From Euptelea pleiosperma (taxonomy: Eukaryota; Streptophyta; Magnoliopsida; Ranunculales; Eupteleaceae): a stretch of DNA of 64,000 nucleotides. Position numbers and translations under genes: made by a program. Positions 24,017 through 37,300 of this stretch are shown here, piece after piece. Position 1 is the stretch's first letter; each line of letters opens with the position of its first letter. Location: assembly GCA_035048495.1 (NCBI GenBank), contig CM068553.1, positions 6,999,259 to 7,063,258 on the forward strand, read 5' to 3'. The notes beneath the pieces were generated by a model. That model saw only the letters and a list, made by a program, of their open reading frames with translations. It did no database searches and was not told the DNA's origin.

Positions 24017-25060
24017 TGATGTGGATAGAATTGAAATGGCTAAACAAGAATCATGTTGCTGACCCCATATAGTTAGAATAAGACGGTGACAATGATAATG
24101 TGGTGGTCATTTCGACAATACCAACCTCATAAAAAGTTAGTAACGTGTAATGTATAATTTGAAGAGCAAATCAAAGTCACTAAGATTAATTTTTGTTCAA
24201 AATAGAAAGAGGCACGAAGTTTGATTATTGCAACTCTACCGGGGAAGCCTAATATAAAGCTTTATCTTTTGTTTGTAGATTGGTTTCAGAAATTTTCTAC
24301 AACTCCCATAGTTCTACAACATTGTTGATACAATACGAAATGGATTTGATTAATATAAATGGATATTAATTCGTTTTATAATAGATCACATTAAAATGGG
24401 TCAGGCTCAGGAGCCCCCTTTTTTTCGACCCCTCTTGGGAGTCATATTCTTGGCCATGGATTTCATGAATCCAACAGTGGTTGATAGCATTGCAAAAAGT
24501 AAAAAAAGTTATGCCAGTTCAGGACTATCAACCACCATTGGATTCTCGGAATCCACAGCCGAGAACACGACTCCCGAGGTAGGGCTCTTGAGAGCGACCC
24601 ATTAAACTTATGACTCTTAAACCAAATAAAAAAATGTCTACTATGGTTGTTCCTATAGACAAAACCTCTTGATTCATAGTAGGTAATGATATCTAACCCG
24701 ATTTAAAAGGAAGTTTTTTTAATAAACGTGATGCTATTACAAGAACATGCAAAGTAGATGATCAAGATTTTTCTAATACTGCATAAAATTTATGTACATT
24801 TGTTTTTTCTCTAGTTTAGTCGGTAGCTTCAATTTGGGCTTGATGAAAAGAATTATTGTTGCTTTTTTTTTTCTTTAAAAGAGAACAACATGGAAAAAGA
24901 AAAAATAGTATAAATAAACATATACCCTAACTTTTAAAATGAATATCTTCTCAAAATTGACAAAATTTAGGTCATGTATCGATCATGAGAGGTATTACTT
25001 AGATTGTCGTTTCTCATGACATCAGTCTCGTACACCTCTCTATGCCATTCCATTCGTAAT
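24017..25060. repeat. Segmental tandem duplication, left copy
   Basis: Diverged duplicate of 25075-25850. Shared landmarks in order include AATTGCAACTCTACC (partly), AATAGATC near 24380 and 25390, AATAAAAAA, TTTTTTCTCTAGTTTAG and GAGGTATTACTTAGATTGT. This copy carries an extra MITE at 24396-24598. Confidence 0.65.
24396..24598. mobile_element. MITE in the left duplication copy
   Basis: A short foldback element with GGGTCAGGCTCAGGAGCC at the left and GGGCTCTTGAGAGCGACCC at the right, related to the ends of the MITEs at 5672 and 43430. Flanks ATTAAAAT and ATTAAACT form an imperfect duplication. The right copy of the segment (near 25408) lacks the insert, giving a paralogous empty site. Confidence 0.72.
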
Positions 25061-25074
25061 CATAATTATTGGTC

Positions 25075-25850
25075 TCATGGACAGAATTGAATGGAAGAAT
25101 AAGATTCGTGTTGGGACAAGGCAATGCTAATGATGACGATGGTGGTGGTGCTTGCGGCAGTGGTCATTTCAACAACACCTTACAAAAAAAATACTAACAT
25201 GTAATTAATAATTTGAATTGTAACTCAAAGTCTCAGAGATTTTTTATTTCTCAAAAAAGAAAAATAGACGAAGTTTAATAATTGCAACTCTACCAGTGAA
25301 TAGTTTTGGCACTTTTGTACAACTCTCGTATTTCTGCGTGCAACAATGTTAATACAACGTGAAATGGATTTGAACCTTATAAAAAGATATAGTTTATAAT
25401 AGATCCTATTAAAATAGATGGCTCTCAATTCAAATAAAAAAGCAGTCTATCATATATGTTATTATAGACAAGACCAATAACCTATTAATTCACAGTAAAT
25501 AATGAAATATGACCTAATTTTAAAGGAAAATTGTCAATAATTTAATTTGACATTAAAAATTACAAGAATGAGCAAAATAGATGGTCAAGATTTTTTAACA
25601 CTACATAAAATTCTTGTGCATTTATTTCTTCTCTAGTTTAGCTCATACCATCAAATTGGGATTGATGAAGAGAATTCAGGTTGTTGTTTTTCCAAAAGAG
25701 AGGAGTGTGGGAAGAGAAATAAGAGAATTCAAATTATACCCTACCTTTCAAAATGAAAATCCTCTCAAAACTGACAAAATTTAGGTCAAAAACCGATCTT
25801 TGAGGTATTACTTAGATTGTTGTTTCATTAATGACATCACTCTCCTACAT
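25075..25850. repeat. Segmental tandem duplication, right copy
   Basis: Partner of 24017-25060, with the same landmarks and no MITE. Short indels separate the copies. No coding content was seen in either. Confidence 0.65.
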
Positions 25851-28800
25851 CTTTCAATGGCACTATAGACTTATTCACAGCACAATCATGCCCATTTGAA
25901 TTTGTTTATAGTAAACAAAAAGCTTGATTTAATAAATTATTTTATTTTCATAATTTATTACATCTCGTTTGAGCATGTCTCAAATCACAAATGAAGAAAT
26001 CCATGTTATATGAAATAGTTTTCAACCTATAAAACCCGTCAACCAACAAATTCAATTAACAAGGATTTGTAAGATTACATGCAAACTATATATGGGTGCA
26101 TGTTTCGTGGGACCCAATTTGCGTATCAATGGTGCATTTGGCTTGCTAATAGGAACATTGAATATGACAATATGTCTTTGAGTGCCTAAGAATAGAAGCA
26201 TGTGAGCACCAAATTTAAATATACCATATACGTATATCTGTATATGTGAATGGATCGAGGGTAACTTCAGGCTGCAATTTTGCATGAACCAATTTTGGCA
26301 TATTCCTTTGCGATTTTAAGAGAAGGGCATAGATAAGAAATATATAATATTTTTATCATTTTTAATTTTAAAAGTTTAATTATTTCTTCTCCTATGTCCC
26401 AACACCTATGTCCATAGCTTGCTGCTTTTTCACTCACTTCACTATGGCCATGCCAATATCATGAATGTTACTGCCCACCAAGCTTACAACTTTTATCGAG
26501 CCACCACTAAATCATCCTTCATAAATATTATCATTTATTACCAACAATATTTTAAGTTATTTTGTTTGACAATTCTAGCTTTAGATTTCAACAGCATTTT
26601 AGCATTTGCCACCCTCATTGTTGTTACTCCTATACTATAGTAATAAAAAATACCCTTACAACTAAAAGTATCACAACCCAACCTATTGTTTTTCAATATA
26701 AAACGTTGCAACAAGTATTTAACGATAAGTAGATTTCTTTTATTTGTTTATTATTTTATGTTAGCGGTCAAGTAGAATTGAAGTTTTGAAGGAGAAGTGG
26801 CACTCTTAATCGGAGGTCCCAAGTATTCTTGGATACACGAGTCATTTATGAGATTGGTGTCTTGGAATGTCTATACTTTACCTTATGAGTTAAAGAAGAA
26901 TTTTAACTACACTCATGTAACATTAGAAAAAAAAAAACCATGTCCTTGCTTACGTCCATAAAGATTTAACTTTAAACATGACATTATTATTCAAAGTATC
27001 CTGAGCAAGTTGAGCATAATTCATTCTAATGCATCAGCTTGATAGAGAGTGTGGCAAAGAGATTGTTGGAACCAAAGGGTGAAAACTAGTTTCTTGCAAA
27101 ATAATCTTAATAAAATATTAGAATCTTGGTTCAAGATGAGATATCTCTATCTTGAAGGTAGTTGGAGCCTCCCAAATGTGCAACAGGGAAGTTCCTGGCA
27201 ACATTATCTCTGGGATACAACTGTCCAAATTCAATATGAATATCTCATAATCACACTTTCTAGAGATTGTGTACTAAAGCCCTGTTGATTACCCAATTTG
27301 ATTTTGTAAGAATTTTGGTAAAAATTTGTTTAAACAAAATCCATTTTAAATAGTCAAAAGATTATAAGATCAATCAGTTAAAAGTCTGATTAAACCCAAA
27401 ACTCCAATCCAACCCAGATCTAGATTAATCTTAGTACAAATCCTATTGTTACTGTTGTCTTGATTTGGTTCCTTCTCTAATATTGGTTCAGATCAATGTT
27501 AGGAAATACATCATGTCCTGATTAAGAACTAGTTCAGATCAAGTTTTGGGACTTAAGTTCGTTTCTAATCTGGTTCTGATAAGGATAAAGACCTTTTACT
27601 TCCTATTTTCTGATCTTCGATTAGGCCCACAAATCTGATTTTATTTGGACTAGGTTCTTTCCTCTTTTCTTGTTTAGAACTTGGTTCTGGTCTGGATTGG
27701 TTTAGGACGTAAGTCATCTTCTCTATCTCCTAGTTTTGGACACTTACTAGCCAAGTTAAGTCGATGGATTAGATGGGATGTTTGAGATCTAATCACACGA
27801 GTATAGATCTCGAAAGGATCAAGCGACCCAATTGTGACGATGACACGTGTGAAATGCAAATGCTGCTTGGAGAGGTTTGAACCCAAGACCTCCCCAAAGC
27901 ACTCTTATTAATATTTTTCAAAGATTTATATTTTCAAAATTTAAATTTAATTAAGCATTAAAATGAAATATAGGTTGGTTATGCTGGATACTTGCATTCG
28001 GTACTGCTACTTCACAAAAAACAAAGCATTTAGCTTTTGGGATCACTTCTCCGAGACTATATTTCATTAATTTCCACTACCCTTTTTGACTTAGAGCTGA
28101 GCCAATCTCGTGCTTCAAGATTAGCAAATGATAATTGCCGATGAATTAGCTAAAAAATAAGGTTATAAGGACATCGATTGATTGTAGATGAAGTTATAAG
28201 TGTAACTTTTCTTTTGTGTCCTCATTTTCTGTACAATTATATGAGCACTTTGAAAGAGGTTGCAAAATAGAGAAGTTTCAACCCAAAAAGCAATTTTGAA
28301 AGTGTCGACGAGTTAAGAAAGTTGAAGCTACTCATTTATTTTTATGGTCAGTTTGGTTACATGGAATTGAGCAAATATTTGAATTTGTGATTCTTGGAAT
28401 CACAAATCAATATGTTTGGGAGGACCCATTTCTAGAAAATGTATTTCCAAATTCTTAGTTTTTTTAAAATTAAAAATTTTAGCGGGGATGAAACTTTTAA
28501 TTCATGGAATCTCGTTTCCAAATGAGACATTTTATTGAACAATATTATAGTTCACAATATCCTGATCCAGATTGACCGATACAAATCGAAACCTTGTGAA
28601 ATGAAATGAGATGCTCCCAACAATTTTAAAAATATTTATAAATTGTTAAAATCATATATAAATATATTCAACAAAATTAATTTAAATTATAAAATTAGTA
28701 TAAAAAGCCATAAAAATCTATAAAATTCATAAAAAATTACAAAAAATGAAAATAAATTATATATTCTTTAAAATTTCATTAAATTTATTGAAAAAGATAA

Positions 28801-30049
28801 TTTTATAAAAATAGAAAACTCATAAAATTATAAAAGTAAAAATGTAAATTTTTTATATTATACTAAAATTATACACACACAAATATATTAAAAATATCTA
28901 TACTGTATAAATATTTATATTATATAAAAATATCAAGAAAGAACATAGAATTTGAATCATTATACTAGTTAGCAAGATTAGTAGCTTGAATGATACATAA
29001 ATCTACAAATTTACATAAAGTATAAATAAAATAATTTATAAAAAATTATGTATATTTTTATTTTTACTAAAAGTACATCTATTTAAAAAGAAAATACTAA
29101 AAATAGGCAAAAAATTTGATTCTAATAAGATTGGTAGCATGAATGAAATAGATCTACGCATTTGAGTAGGCATGTATGAAAAAAATTATAAAAAATATAT
29201 ATAATTTTAAAAATTTCACTCTCATGAATATGATCACTTTTCTTTCTTACTCTTTATTGTTTACAACTTAAATCAAAATTTTGTTATTCTTCTATCACAT
29301 TAAATATTATAATAATTTTTATATTTTAGGTCATTTATTTATAACATCATGTTTTCCAATATGACTTATTCAAGGTTAAAGTACGGGTCTATGTACTTAT
29401 GTTTATGTCGTCCCATAGTTAGGCAATTCAACATAATACTAAAATTTCTTTAAAATTTTGGGCAAAAAAGAGAAAAAAGTAAAATAAAAAAGCAACATAA
29501 ATATCAAAATGTTTTTTTATATTTTTATTAAAATATTATTTTTTCAATTCAATAATTCACAATAATATGTGTATAATATGAGAATAATACAGTTCATAAT
29601 AAAATACATAAATTTTACCGAATCTTTGAATAGTTTGGCTGTATAATATATTTTTTTTTTAATCTACGCTTCACATAAATATGCGAAGTTACTAACGATG
29701 TTTTATGTATAATGAGATGACCTACTTTTTGTCTATATTCATTGTAAGTGTTCAAAAATTATTTGCACCTATGATAGAAAATTTCTTTTATATAGAGTTA
29801 CCATTTACAAGATTAGCAGGTAAGAAACTTCAACTCTTTTAGATATCGAAACATTTATATTGAAATTCATTTAGAATTCCAAGCAAATTTCATGGTACAA
29901 CCAAACACAAGAAATTTTAATTCTTGAAATCTAAATTTTGAAAAATCACAAATTCTGAAATTAAATTTCCAATTCCAAATCCATGTTTAGCAACGAAACA
30001 TACCCCATGAAACCATTTAAATGTAATATAAGTGTCATTGGCATTTCAA
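25851..30049. other. AT-rich intergenic DNA without a supported gene
   Basis: Read on both strands for splice-consistent exons and transposon domains; none was convincing. 28.5-29.7 kb is extremely AT-rich. The segment near 27870-27895 (GGTTTGAACCCAAGACC) resembles a tRNA-derived B box and may be a SINE trace. A block at 28.3-30.0 kb has paired words such as TTGAATTTGTGATTC on the left and AAATCACAAATTCTG on the right, suggesting a very degraded long inverted-repeat element. Confidence 0.4.
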
Positions 30050-30805
30050 TAAAAAATCCTTAAATCAATCTTTTGCTTTATAGCCATGGAGATTTGTTTT
30101 TCTGTCCTTCTACAATTCCTATATTTTCTACTTTTTTAATCATTATCAACGAAAAACAGTCATCTCGCCCACTCTCTTTCTTGGGAATGCGACCCTAGGA
30201 GGGAATTTTGGTAATCTACGACTTCATACCTGGTTATGTAAATTACTGAAATACCGTCACTTGGATACATGTCAAACAAATCCATATTTCTCATTGGTGA
30301 GTACATTAACATCCTTCATAATGTAGACCCACGTTTCCCCATTCCGTGTTACTGAAGCTTAGACAGAATATGATGCATCTTTTTATATTTTTTCACCATG
30401 GTAGCATATCTTTGCAGCCAAAAAATCCTTAAATCAATCTTTTGCTTTATAGTCATGGAGATTTGTTTTTATGTCCTTATACAATTCCTATATTTTCTAC
30501 TTTTTTAATCATTATCAATGAAAAACAGTCATCTCGCCCATTCTCTTTCTTGGGAATGCGACCCTAGGAGGGAATTTTGGTAATCTACAACTTCATACCT
30601 GGTTATGTAAATTACTGAAATACCGTCACTTGGACACATGTCAAACAAATCTGTATTTCTCATTGGTGAGTACATTAACATCCTTCATAATGTAGACCCA
30701 CGTTTCCCCATTCCGTGTTACCCCATTCCGTGTTACTGAAGCTTAGACAGAATATGATGCATCATTTTTTATTTTTTCACCATGGCAGCATATCTTTGCA
30801 GCCAA
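30050..30805. repeat. ~370-bp tandem duplication upstream of the PUX gene
   Basis: Copy 1 at about 30050-30418 and copy 2 at about 30419-30805 share long identical stretches, for example AATCCTTAAATCAATCTTTT and GGAATGCGACCCTAGGAGGG. Copy 2 has an extra 13-bp internal repeat (CCCCATTCCGTGTTA twice). High identity indicates a recent event. It ends about 500 bp before the PUX start codon. Confidence 0.9.
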
Positions 30806-30990
30806 ACAAGCCTGAGAATTCCTCCCATGTCCCCACACCCAAACACCCCCTGTAGTTATTCCAAAAAAAGAAAAAAAAGGCTATATCTAAATGACTAAAA
30901 TGCCCACAACACCTCTCCATTTTCCATCCAACCCCATTTGATCTTCATGGCACGTGCCACCCACTGTTCTTAGTCTCCAACATATAATGC

Positions 30991-30999
30991 TTTATAAAG
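30991..30999 (+). promoter_or_regulatory. TATA box of the PUX gene
   Basis: TTTATAAAG lies about 310 bp upstream of the ATG at 31310. A CT-rich leader (CTCTCTCTCTCTCTCT near 31250) follows, typical of plant 5' leaders. Confidence 0.5.
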
Positions 31000-31309
31000 G
31001 CTTTAAGCTCCCTTAGTTTGCAAGTTATCAAAGATTTGCAGCCTTTTAGTGGGGAAGAGTGGAAGACTAGAGAAAAGGAAACAAAGTCATTCAAGCAAGC
31101 TCTACTCCACAAGGGTCTTAAAAATATTTCAAAGTTTTGGGATTGAAAAAAAAAAATCCATCCAAACTACCCAAAACCCAAATTCCAAACCATCATTCAT
31201 AAAAGACCCCCAATTCCACACAAACGCACAAATTTTCTAAATTTCCACCCCTCTCTCTCTCTCTCTGCTGAATTTAAAACAGTAAAAGTTAGCTTCTTTT
31301 CCTGCAAGA

Positions 31310-34300
31310 ATGGCGAGACCCACTCAAGACGCAATCGAGACCTTCATCAGCATCACCGGCGTCTCCGACGCAGTCGCTTTGCAGAAACTCGAGGTAATTT
31401 TCTCGGGTCTCCAATGCTAAATTTCGTGGTCTTGCTGCCTTTTTTATTCTCTCAACTCAATTTAGGGTTTCTCCTTTTTATTTTTTTATTTTTTATTTTT
31501 TATTCTCTGATCTTAAAACGTGATAATCAGTTTGTAAAAAAAAGGGTTATGTTTCCTTTGATTACTTCCTAAAATGGGATTACTTCAATTTGTTTGTTAA
31601 TTTCTGATTTACGGTTTAATAACACTAAGAACTATGCTCAGATTGATTGCAATTGTTATCCGAGTTCGGATAATTTTTCTGTTATTCTTTTGTTAAATTT
31701 AGTTTGGAATTTGTTAGCTATAAATGGATCAAAGTCTGGTTTTTGGCTAATATGGAGGATATCATTGTTTGGAATTTGAGGGTCCGAGATGGGCTTGATT
31801 GTTGTTTGGTGGAAATTGACGTAATGATTTCTGAGTTTAAGTCATTATTGGTTGAAATAGGAGTTGACTTACTGTGTCCGGTTCTCTTAATTGCATTTGG
31901 GAGGGGCCTGTTATGGCTGCGATCCCATTTGGTAATCGACGCAGTGGGAGTTTTCACTTATGTTGGATGGCAATGAAGTGGTCAGTGGTGTCCTTTTGAC
32001 ATTTTGGAAATTGTTAACGATTAAGAAGGGAGAGGAGTTAATTAGTTTGAATGTGAAATTGTGTTTAGTGTATCCCTTCACGAAGACCTGGAGAAGACAT
32101 TCATCTACTGAACACTGCTAACTTAAACAGGGGGCGGCTCTGTAATTTTATTCGGTGTGATTTGATATCATATAGAGGATTATGTGAAAATGGTTCTTTC
32201 ATTACTATCAGCATGTAGAGATTCTTGGATGTTATCGAATTACATAGGGTTCTGCATCTTCCGCGCTCAGTGGTGCTTTTTCTCAGGCTGACATTTTATG
32301 CTCCTATCGTTGTTACCCTTAGTTGATTTCTTATATCCTTTGTATGAACACGTCGAGCTTGATTCCTAATTGTACTTTTGTTAGTCTGTTCCGAGTCAAT
32401 GATTTGGAGGGACCTTCTTCATTTCTTTTGAGCTTGTGTTGTTATGCTCTCATTCTGGTAGTTTTAATCTCAGCAATGAGTGGCCCCTTTGCATGCATAA
32501 AGGACCATGAACGGAATACGTATAAGTTTTAAGTTTCACAGATGTAGACATTATCAAAGGCCCTCCCATCAAGCCTAAGAAAGTCCGTCGTAACTACGAA
32601 GTTGCTAAGGCTTTGCTTCAAGGCTACTGAAGTTTCATCTTGGTTTAGGTATCAAGCCAAAATATACCTCATATCACTACGTTTAAGTGTTGCTAAAGGC
32701 GATTTGGGGACTGGAGTTCTTGTGCGGTCATATTTGGCAGAAGAGAAAAAGGGGGAGTGGTAATTCCATACATAGGAAAAAAAGAAGTAAAAAGGATTTG
32801 ATTGTAGTCTTCGGCTAAGGCATCCCATCATTTTTTTAACTTGGTCTTCCTTTCTCATCTCCTATTATGCTGTCTTGTTTGATAAATTTTCAAATCCTTA
32901 ATCTTTCACCTATTTTCAGTTGAATTGTCATATGTAACAGTTTAACATTTTTTTAAGTTATCCTTTAGTCCCCGTGCTTTAGTGGGGGGTTGACTTGCAT
33001 ACTGTGCCAAGACATGGTAAGAAGGTTTCACATCTAATCCTCCCCAAACAATTTATATCCTACTTAATGTTTTGCTCTAAACTGCTTTTACTCACCAATG
33101 TGGTGAAGGTGGGGCTTTTATCACATTTAGGTTCTTTTAATTGTGATTTTGTTCCAGTTTTTTTTTTTTTTTTGGATATTTGAGGACAATAAAACTTCAC
33201 GTTCCTATATGAGTTTTCATTTTAGAAAGTTTTCCTGCCTACTAAATCTTTCTACTAAGTCCAGTCTCTTTTCGGCTGAATTTTTGTTCCTCTCAGATTG
33301 GATCAAATGTGTATTTGAGAGCAAAGATTTTTCTTTTTTCAAATAAGTCCCTGTTACTCTATTGTTTTAAAATAAAATAGGGATCATGCGCATATAAAAT
33401 AAAATAGGGATCACATCCACCATCTTTGCAGTATTAATTACCTTTGTCCATATTCGTAGAAACAGTAACAAGTTAGCCAATTCGCCCACGAAGTTTGATA
33501 TTGATAGACCCTGCTTGTACATAGAGAGCTCTCTTCCGAAATTTTATTTTTGAATCTTGTTTCCTTCAATATATACTTCTTTGTGTTACTTCATCCAAAC
33601 GGAACCATAATACTATGGTGTTGGACAGAAAATTTCGGGGAGAGGCTTCAACTCAATGGTTTTGAGATCCGTTTGAGACTCTAAGTCACTATGTTTATAA
33701 CTCATTATTGAACTTTTTTCATTATTTTTTTAAGACTATTGTTTTGAAATTTAACTGTTTGACGAGAACAAGAGTCTTGTGAGTGATAATTGAACAAATC
33801 CAACAATAATCAAGGGCATAAGTTGAATAGAGCTCGTCTAAGGCAAGAGTAATGGAATATCACTATGAGAAAGTCAAGCGTACAAATGATCAGACTCTTT
33901 TCTTCCACCATACACGTGATGTATCTACTAAGAATAAGACGTCCTTTATGAATTAAATGGTCAACTATAAGGATTTTGTCGAGCGATACTCATGTAGGGT
34001 GTATGGTCACGATCAACCAGGGTTTCTTCACAAGGAAAGGATAGAAAAGTATAAATTCTCTACTAATTCTTAAAATTTTTTTGGTATATAAAAAATCCAC
34101 CCTATTTATGAGAGAAATATAATTTTCCTCGTGGGTAACTTATCCCCTAAACAATCTCCACTTATATCCTTTTACATCTTATGTCATGCCCCCAAATTCA
34201 TACACCAGAATATCTCCATCTGTGCACGAATCTCGAGCACGATCTAGGAACCAAATCCCAATATATCATGAGAATATGAAACTATCTCATTAATGTCAGA

Positions 34301-37300
34301 TAAATGGAGAGCCAACTACCCAAAATGTATGAATTAAATAAAACATTGAATCTAGAAATAACCAATGGGTTCAAATATCAACCTAGAATAAAATAAGTAT
34401 CTCAACTAACTAAAATGAATACAACCTGTGAACCTCCCAATAAGGCTACTGACAAAATAGCTATGAAAGCAACTAACTAGCTAACTACTAATCAGCTAAG
34501 TTAGATCCACACCAGATCTTTCAGTCACTTCTTGCAAAGGACACATGGTGTTTGGCAAGGGTAAGTACAACATACTCAGCAAGTTAACTACATGTAGGCG
34601 CTATAGTGTAGTGCAAATGTTAACAAATAACATAACAATCAACGCATGATTAATACGATAAGTTAATAGTTCTCTAACATGTGATAACTAGAATACATTA
34701 CTCCACAAATGTTTGTATACTAACATATAATTATAATTCACAGTCAAGATGAGAAACTTTGAGACTCAATAAATGCAATACTTATGTAATGCGCTCGACA
34801 AACGGACAATCAAGTGATCACTGACAATTTATGTCCGTTCACCCAAGAGATTATCCTTGTTCCCTGCTTGCTTCTAATTTTAGGGTCGTACTGTCGTACA
34901 CAACTACCCAAGGATTTTTTCGAATGCTCGTACACTTGGACAAACTCCAACATGAAGGTATGCTCCACTTACTCAGTATACATCATAATCTCATGATAAA
35001 CACACCATAGCAATCCACCCAAAGTACTATCCTTGTTCCCTGCTCGTATTATTTTAGGGCTATACAAAACCACCCAATGACTTATCCGAATGCTCGCACA
35101 CAACTAACACTTCGGACAAACCCCAACATGAAGGTATGCTCAACAACCTACTCAGTATACATCATAATTCCATGATAAACATGTCATAACAATCCACCGA
35201 TATCATAGGTAAATTTCAATTAATTTCTTCTAAAATCAAGGAAAAGTAGTCCAAAATTACACCATCAGGGTTTGCACGCAACCCAAGAAGAGTACGTGTT
35301 GATACGGGAGCTAAAAAGATGCTTCCCATGAAATTTTGGACTGACTAGCCGACCCATCTAGGAGGCCGGTCGACCCCCCTGTTACACAACATAGGGTGGT
35401 CGACCCCCGTCGAGGTTGGTCGACCACCCCTGAGAAAACCCTTGGGACTGGTTGACTGCGCCCCCTAAACAATATAAGCCGGTCAACTGTCCTCCCCAGA
35501 CGTCCCTAGACTAGTTGATTGCCCTTTCGGGACCGGTCGATCATGCTGAGAACGGTTACCCCGAACAAAACTTCTGAAATGTGCCAAATATTCATTTTAA
35601 GTCAGAAAAATACAAAACGAAGGAGTTTTGGAAATTAGATTTTGATGTAAGTTCAAAGAAAAATACAAGGGTCCAAAACTCTAGCCCCAAATCAAGAAGC
35701 AAACCTGCACAAAATAGAAGACTATGTAATTTCCCAAAAGAACTTGCCCAAAATATTTTTTGGGCCGGGGGCTCTGCCCTTGCGACCCTCGGCATGGGCG
35801 CGTTACCCACTGCACCCCCAGCGAGACCCACGTTTTACTTCATCAAGCTTTGCCTATCATCCTAATTTTGTGCATGCCCAAAGGATTTGAAAACAAATGG
35901 ATCTAAAACAGATTTACTGATAAATTAAGCAAAGGAGAAAGCAATAAACATCCCAAAGACCCTAATCATGTTCTTCTAAGCATAATAACATGCATAACAA
36001 CAATCAAATCACAAGAAGGAAATTGTTAATGGAGACTCACTACTCTAATTTTGGTTTGAGTGTGTTTTTTCGGATTTCTAAAAAGGTGCTTAAATATGAG
36101 TGATCAAAGAACCCTAAAACAAGTTAAGTTATTTTGAGGTCTAAAAAGTCTCAAATTTGGTTTTAAAAGCCCAACCCAATAAAACAAGACATAAGTACTA
36201 CCCAGCCATGCATTATTAATAAATACAAAAATAATTATTAACTATAATAATTCAGGGCATTACATCTTCAATATGAATATCTTGCTTATGATAGTGAAAC
36301 CTAATGTACTTTCTCAAAATGTTGGTCCAAGATTGGCATATAGCTCCTAGAGGGCGTTGGCTACCCTCCTGAGTACTGGATTTATGTTGGAGCAGAAACA
36401 TGCACCCTTAAAGATAAGATACCTATTTAACTTGTCAACAATTTAGCTTCTATTTGGTCTTGAGAAATTTTAATGTCCCATGATCAAAAAAGAGAATCAA
36501 CACCCAGTGTGTGAGATAATGGCCTAGAACTGCAGTTTGTTAGTTGAATATTTTCTGCATGTGTTATTCAGATATCAACTAAGAAAACAGAGGCCATCCA
36601 TTTTCGCTTAGATCTGGTTCTGGTTCTGGTTCTTCCAGAGCCTAGTTTTTTGGAAATGTCTCCTTTTGGAAGATTTCGAGTGTCTGTTGTTCAATTGAAA
36701 AACAGTTTTCTGAGTCATTTGTTTCATATGTCTATTTCTTTTGCCTTGCTCTTTTCTCTCTCATTCATCTGCTTCTTATTTTTCAAGTTATTTCTATATG
36801 ACCCTTAAATGTTTCGAAATTTTTTCCGCTGTCTTACATCTGACTGGTAACCAGGAACATGGTGGCAATCTCAGTGAAGCTGTGGATGCCCATTTTGGGG
36901 AAGGAGATAGAAACACGTATGTAACGTAATTTCATGTCTTTTTTTTTAATTTCATTTCCTTTTATTCTTTGATTTTTGTAATTTATCTAGAATTCCACTT
37001 TGCATTTGTGGGAGTGCTTAATTTTTTTGCTTAATACTACTATGTTTCCTTTCATGATATGATGTACAGCACACATCCAACATCCATTGCAGCCCCTCAA
37101 AATGATTTCATGGCCATAGATGATGATCCAATTCTAGTGGAATCCCAGGGACCTTCTTTACGACTTATATCTGCTGCTCCAAACATGAACCCATTCCGAC
37201 TCCTTGGCCCAAATATTCGTCCAAGTTTCTTTGAAGGGAGAGGTGCTGCTGAGTTTACCAGCGATGTGCCACTGGTTTCACATCCAAGAGAGGTGAAGGA

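Noticed and set aside
27870..27895. tRNA-like B box (GGTTTGAACCC)
   Set aside because: No A box at the right distance, acceptor stem or anticodon arm; at most a SINE trace, not a tRNA gene.
35581..35865. 94-aa frame in PUX intron 1
   Set aside because: Lies wholly within the solo LTR; no retroviral or host domain is recognisable.
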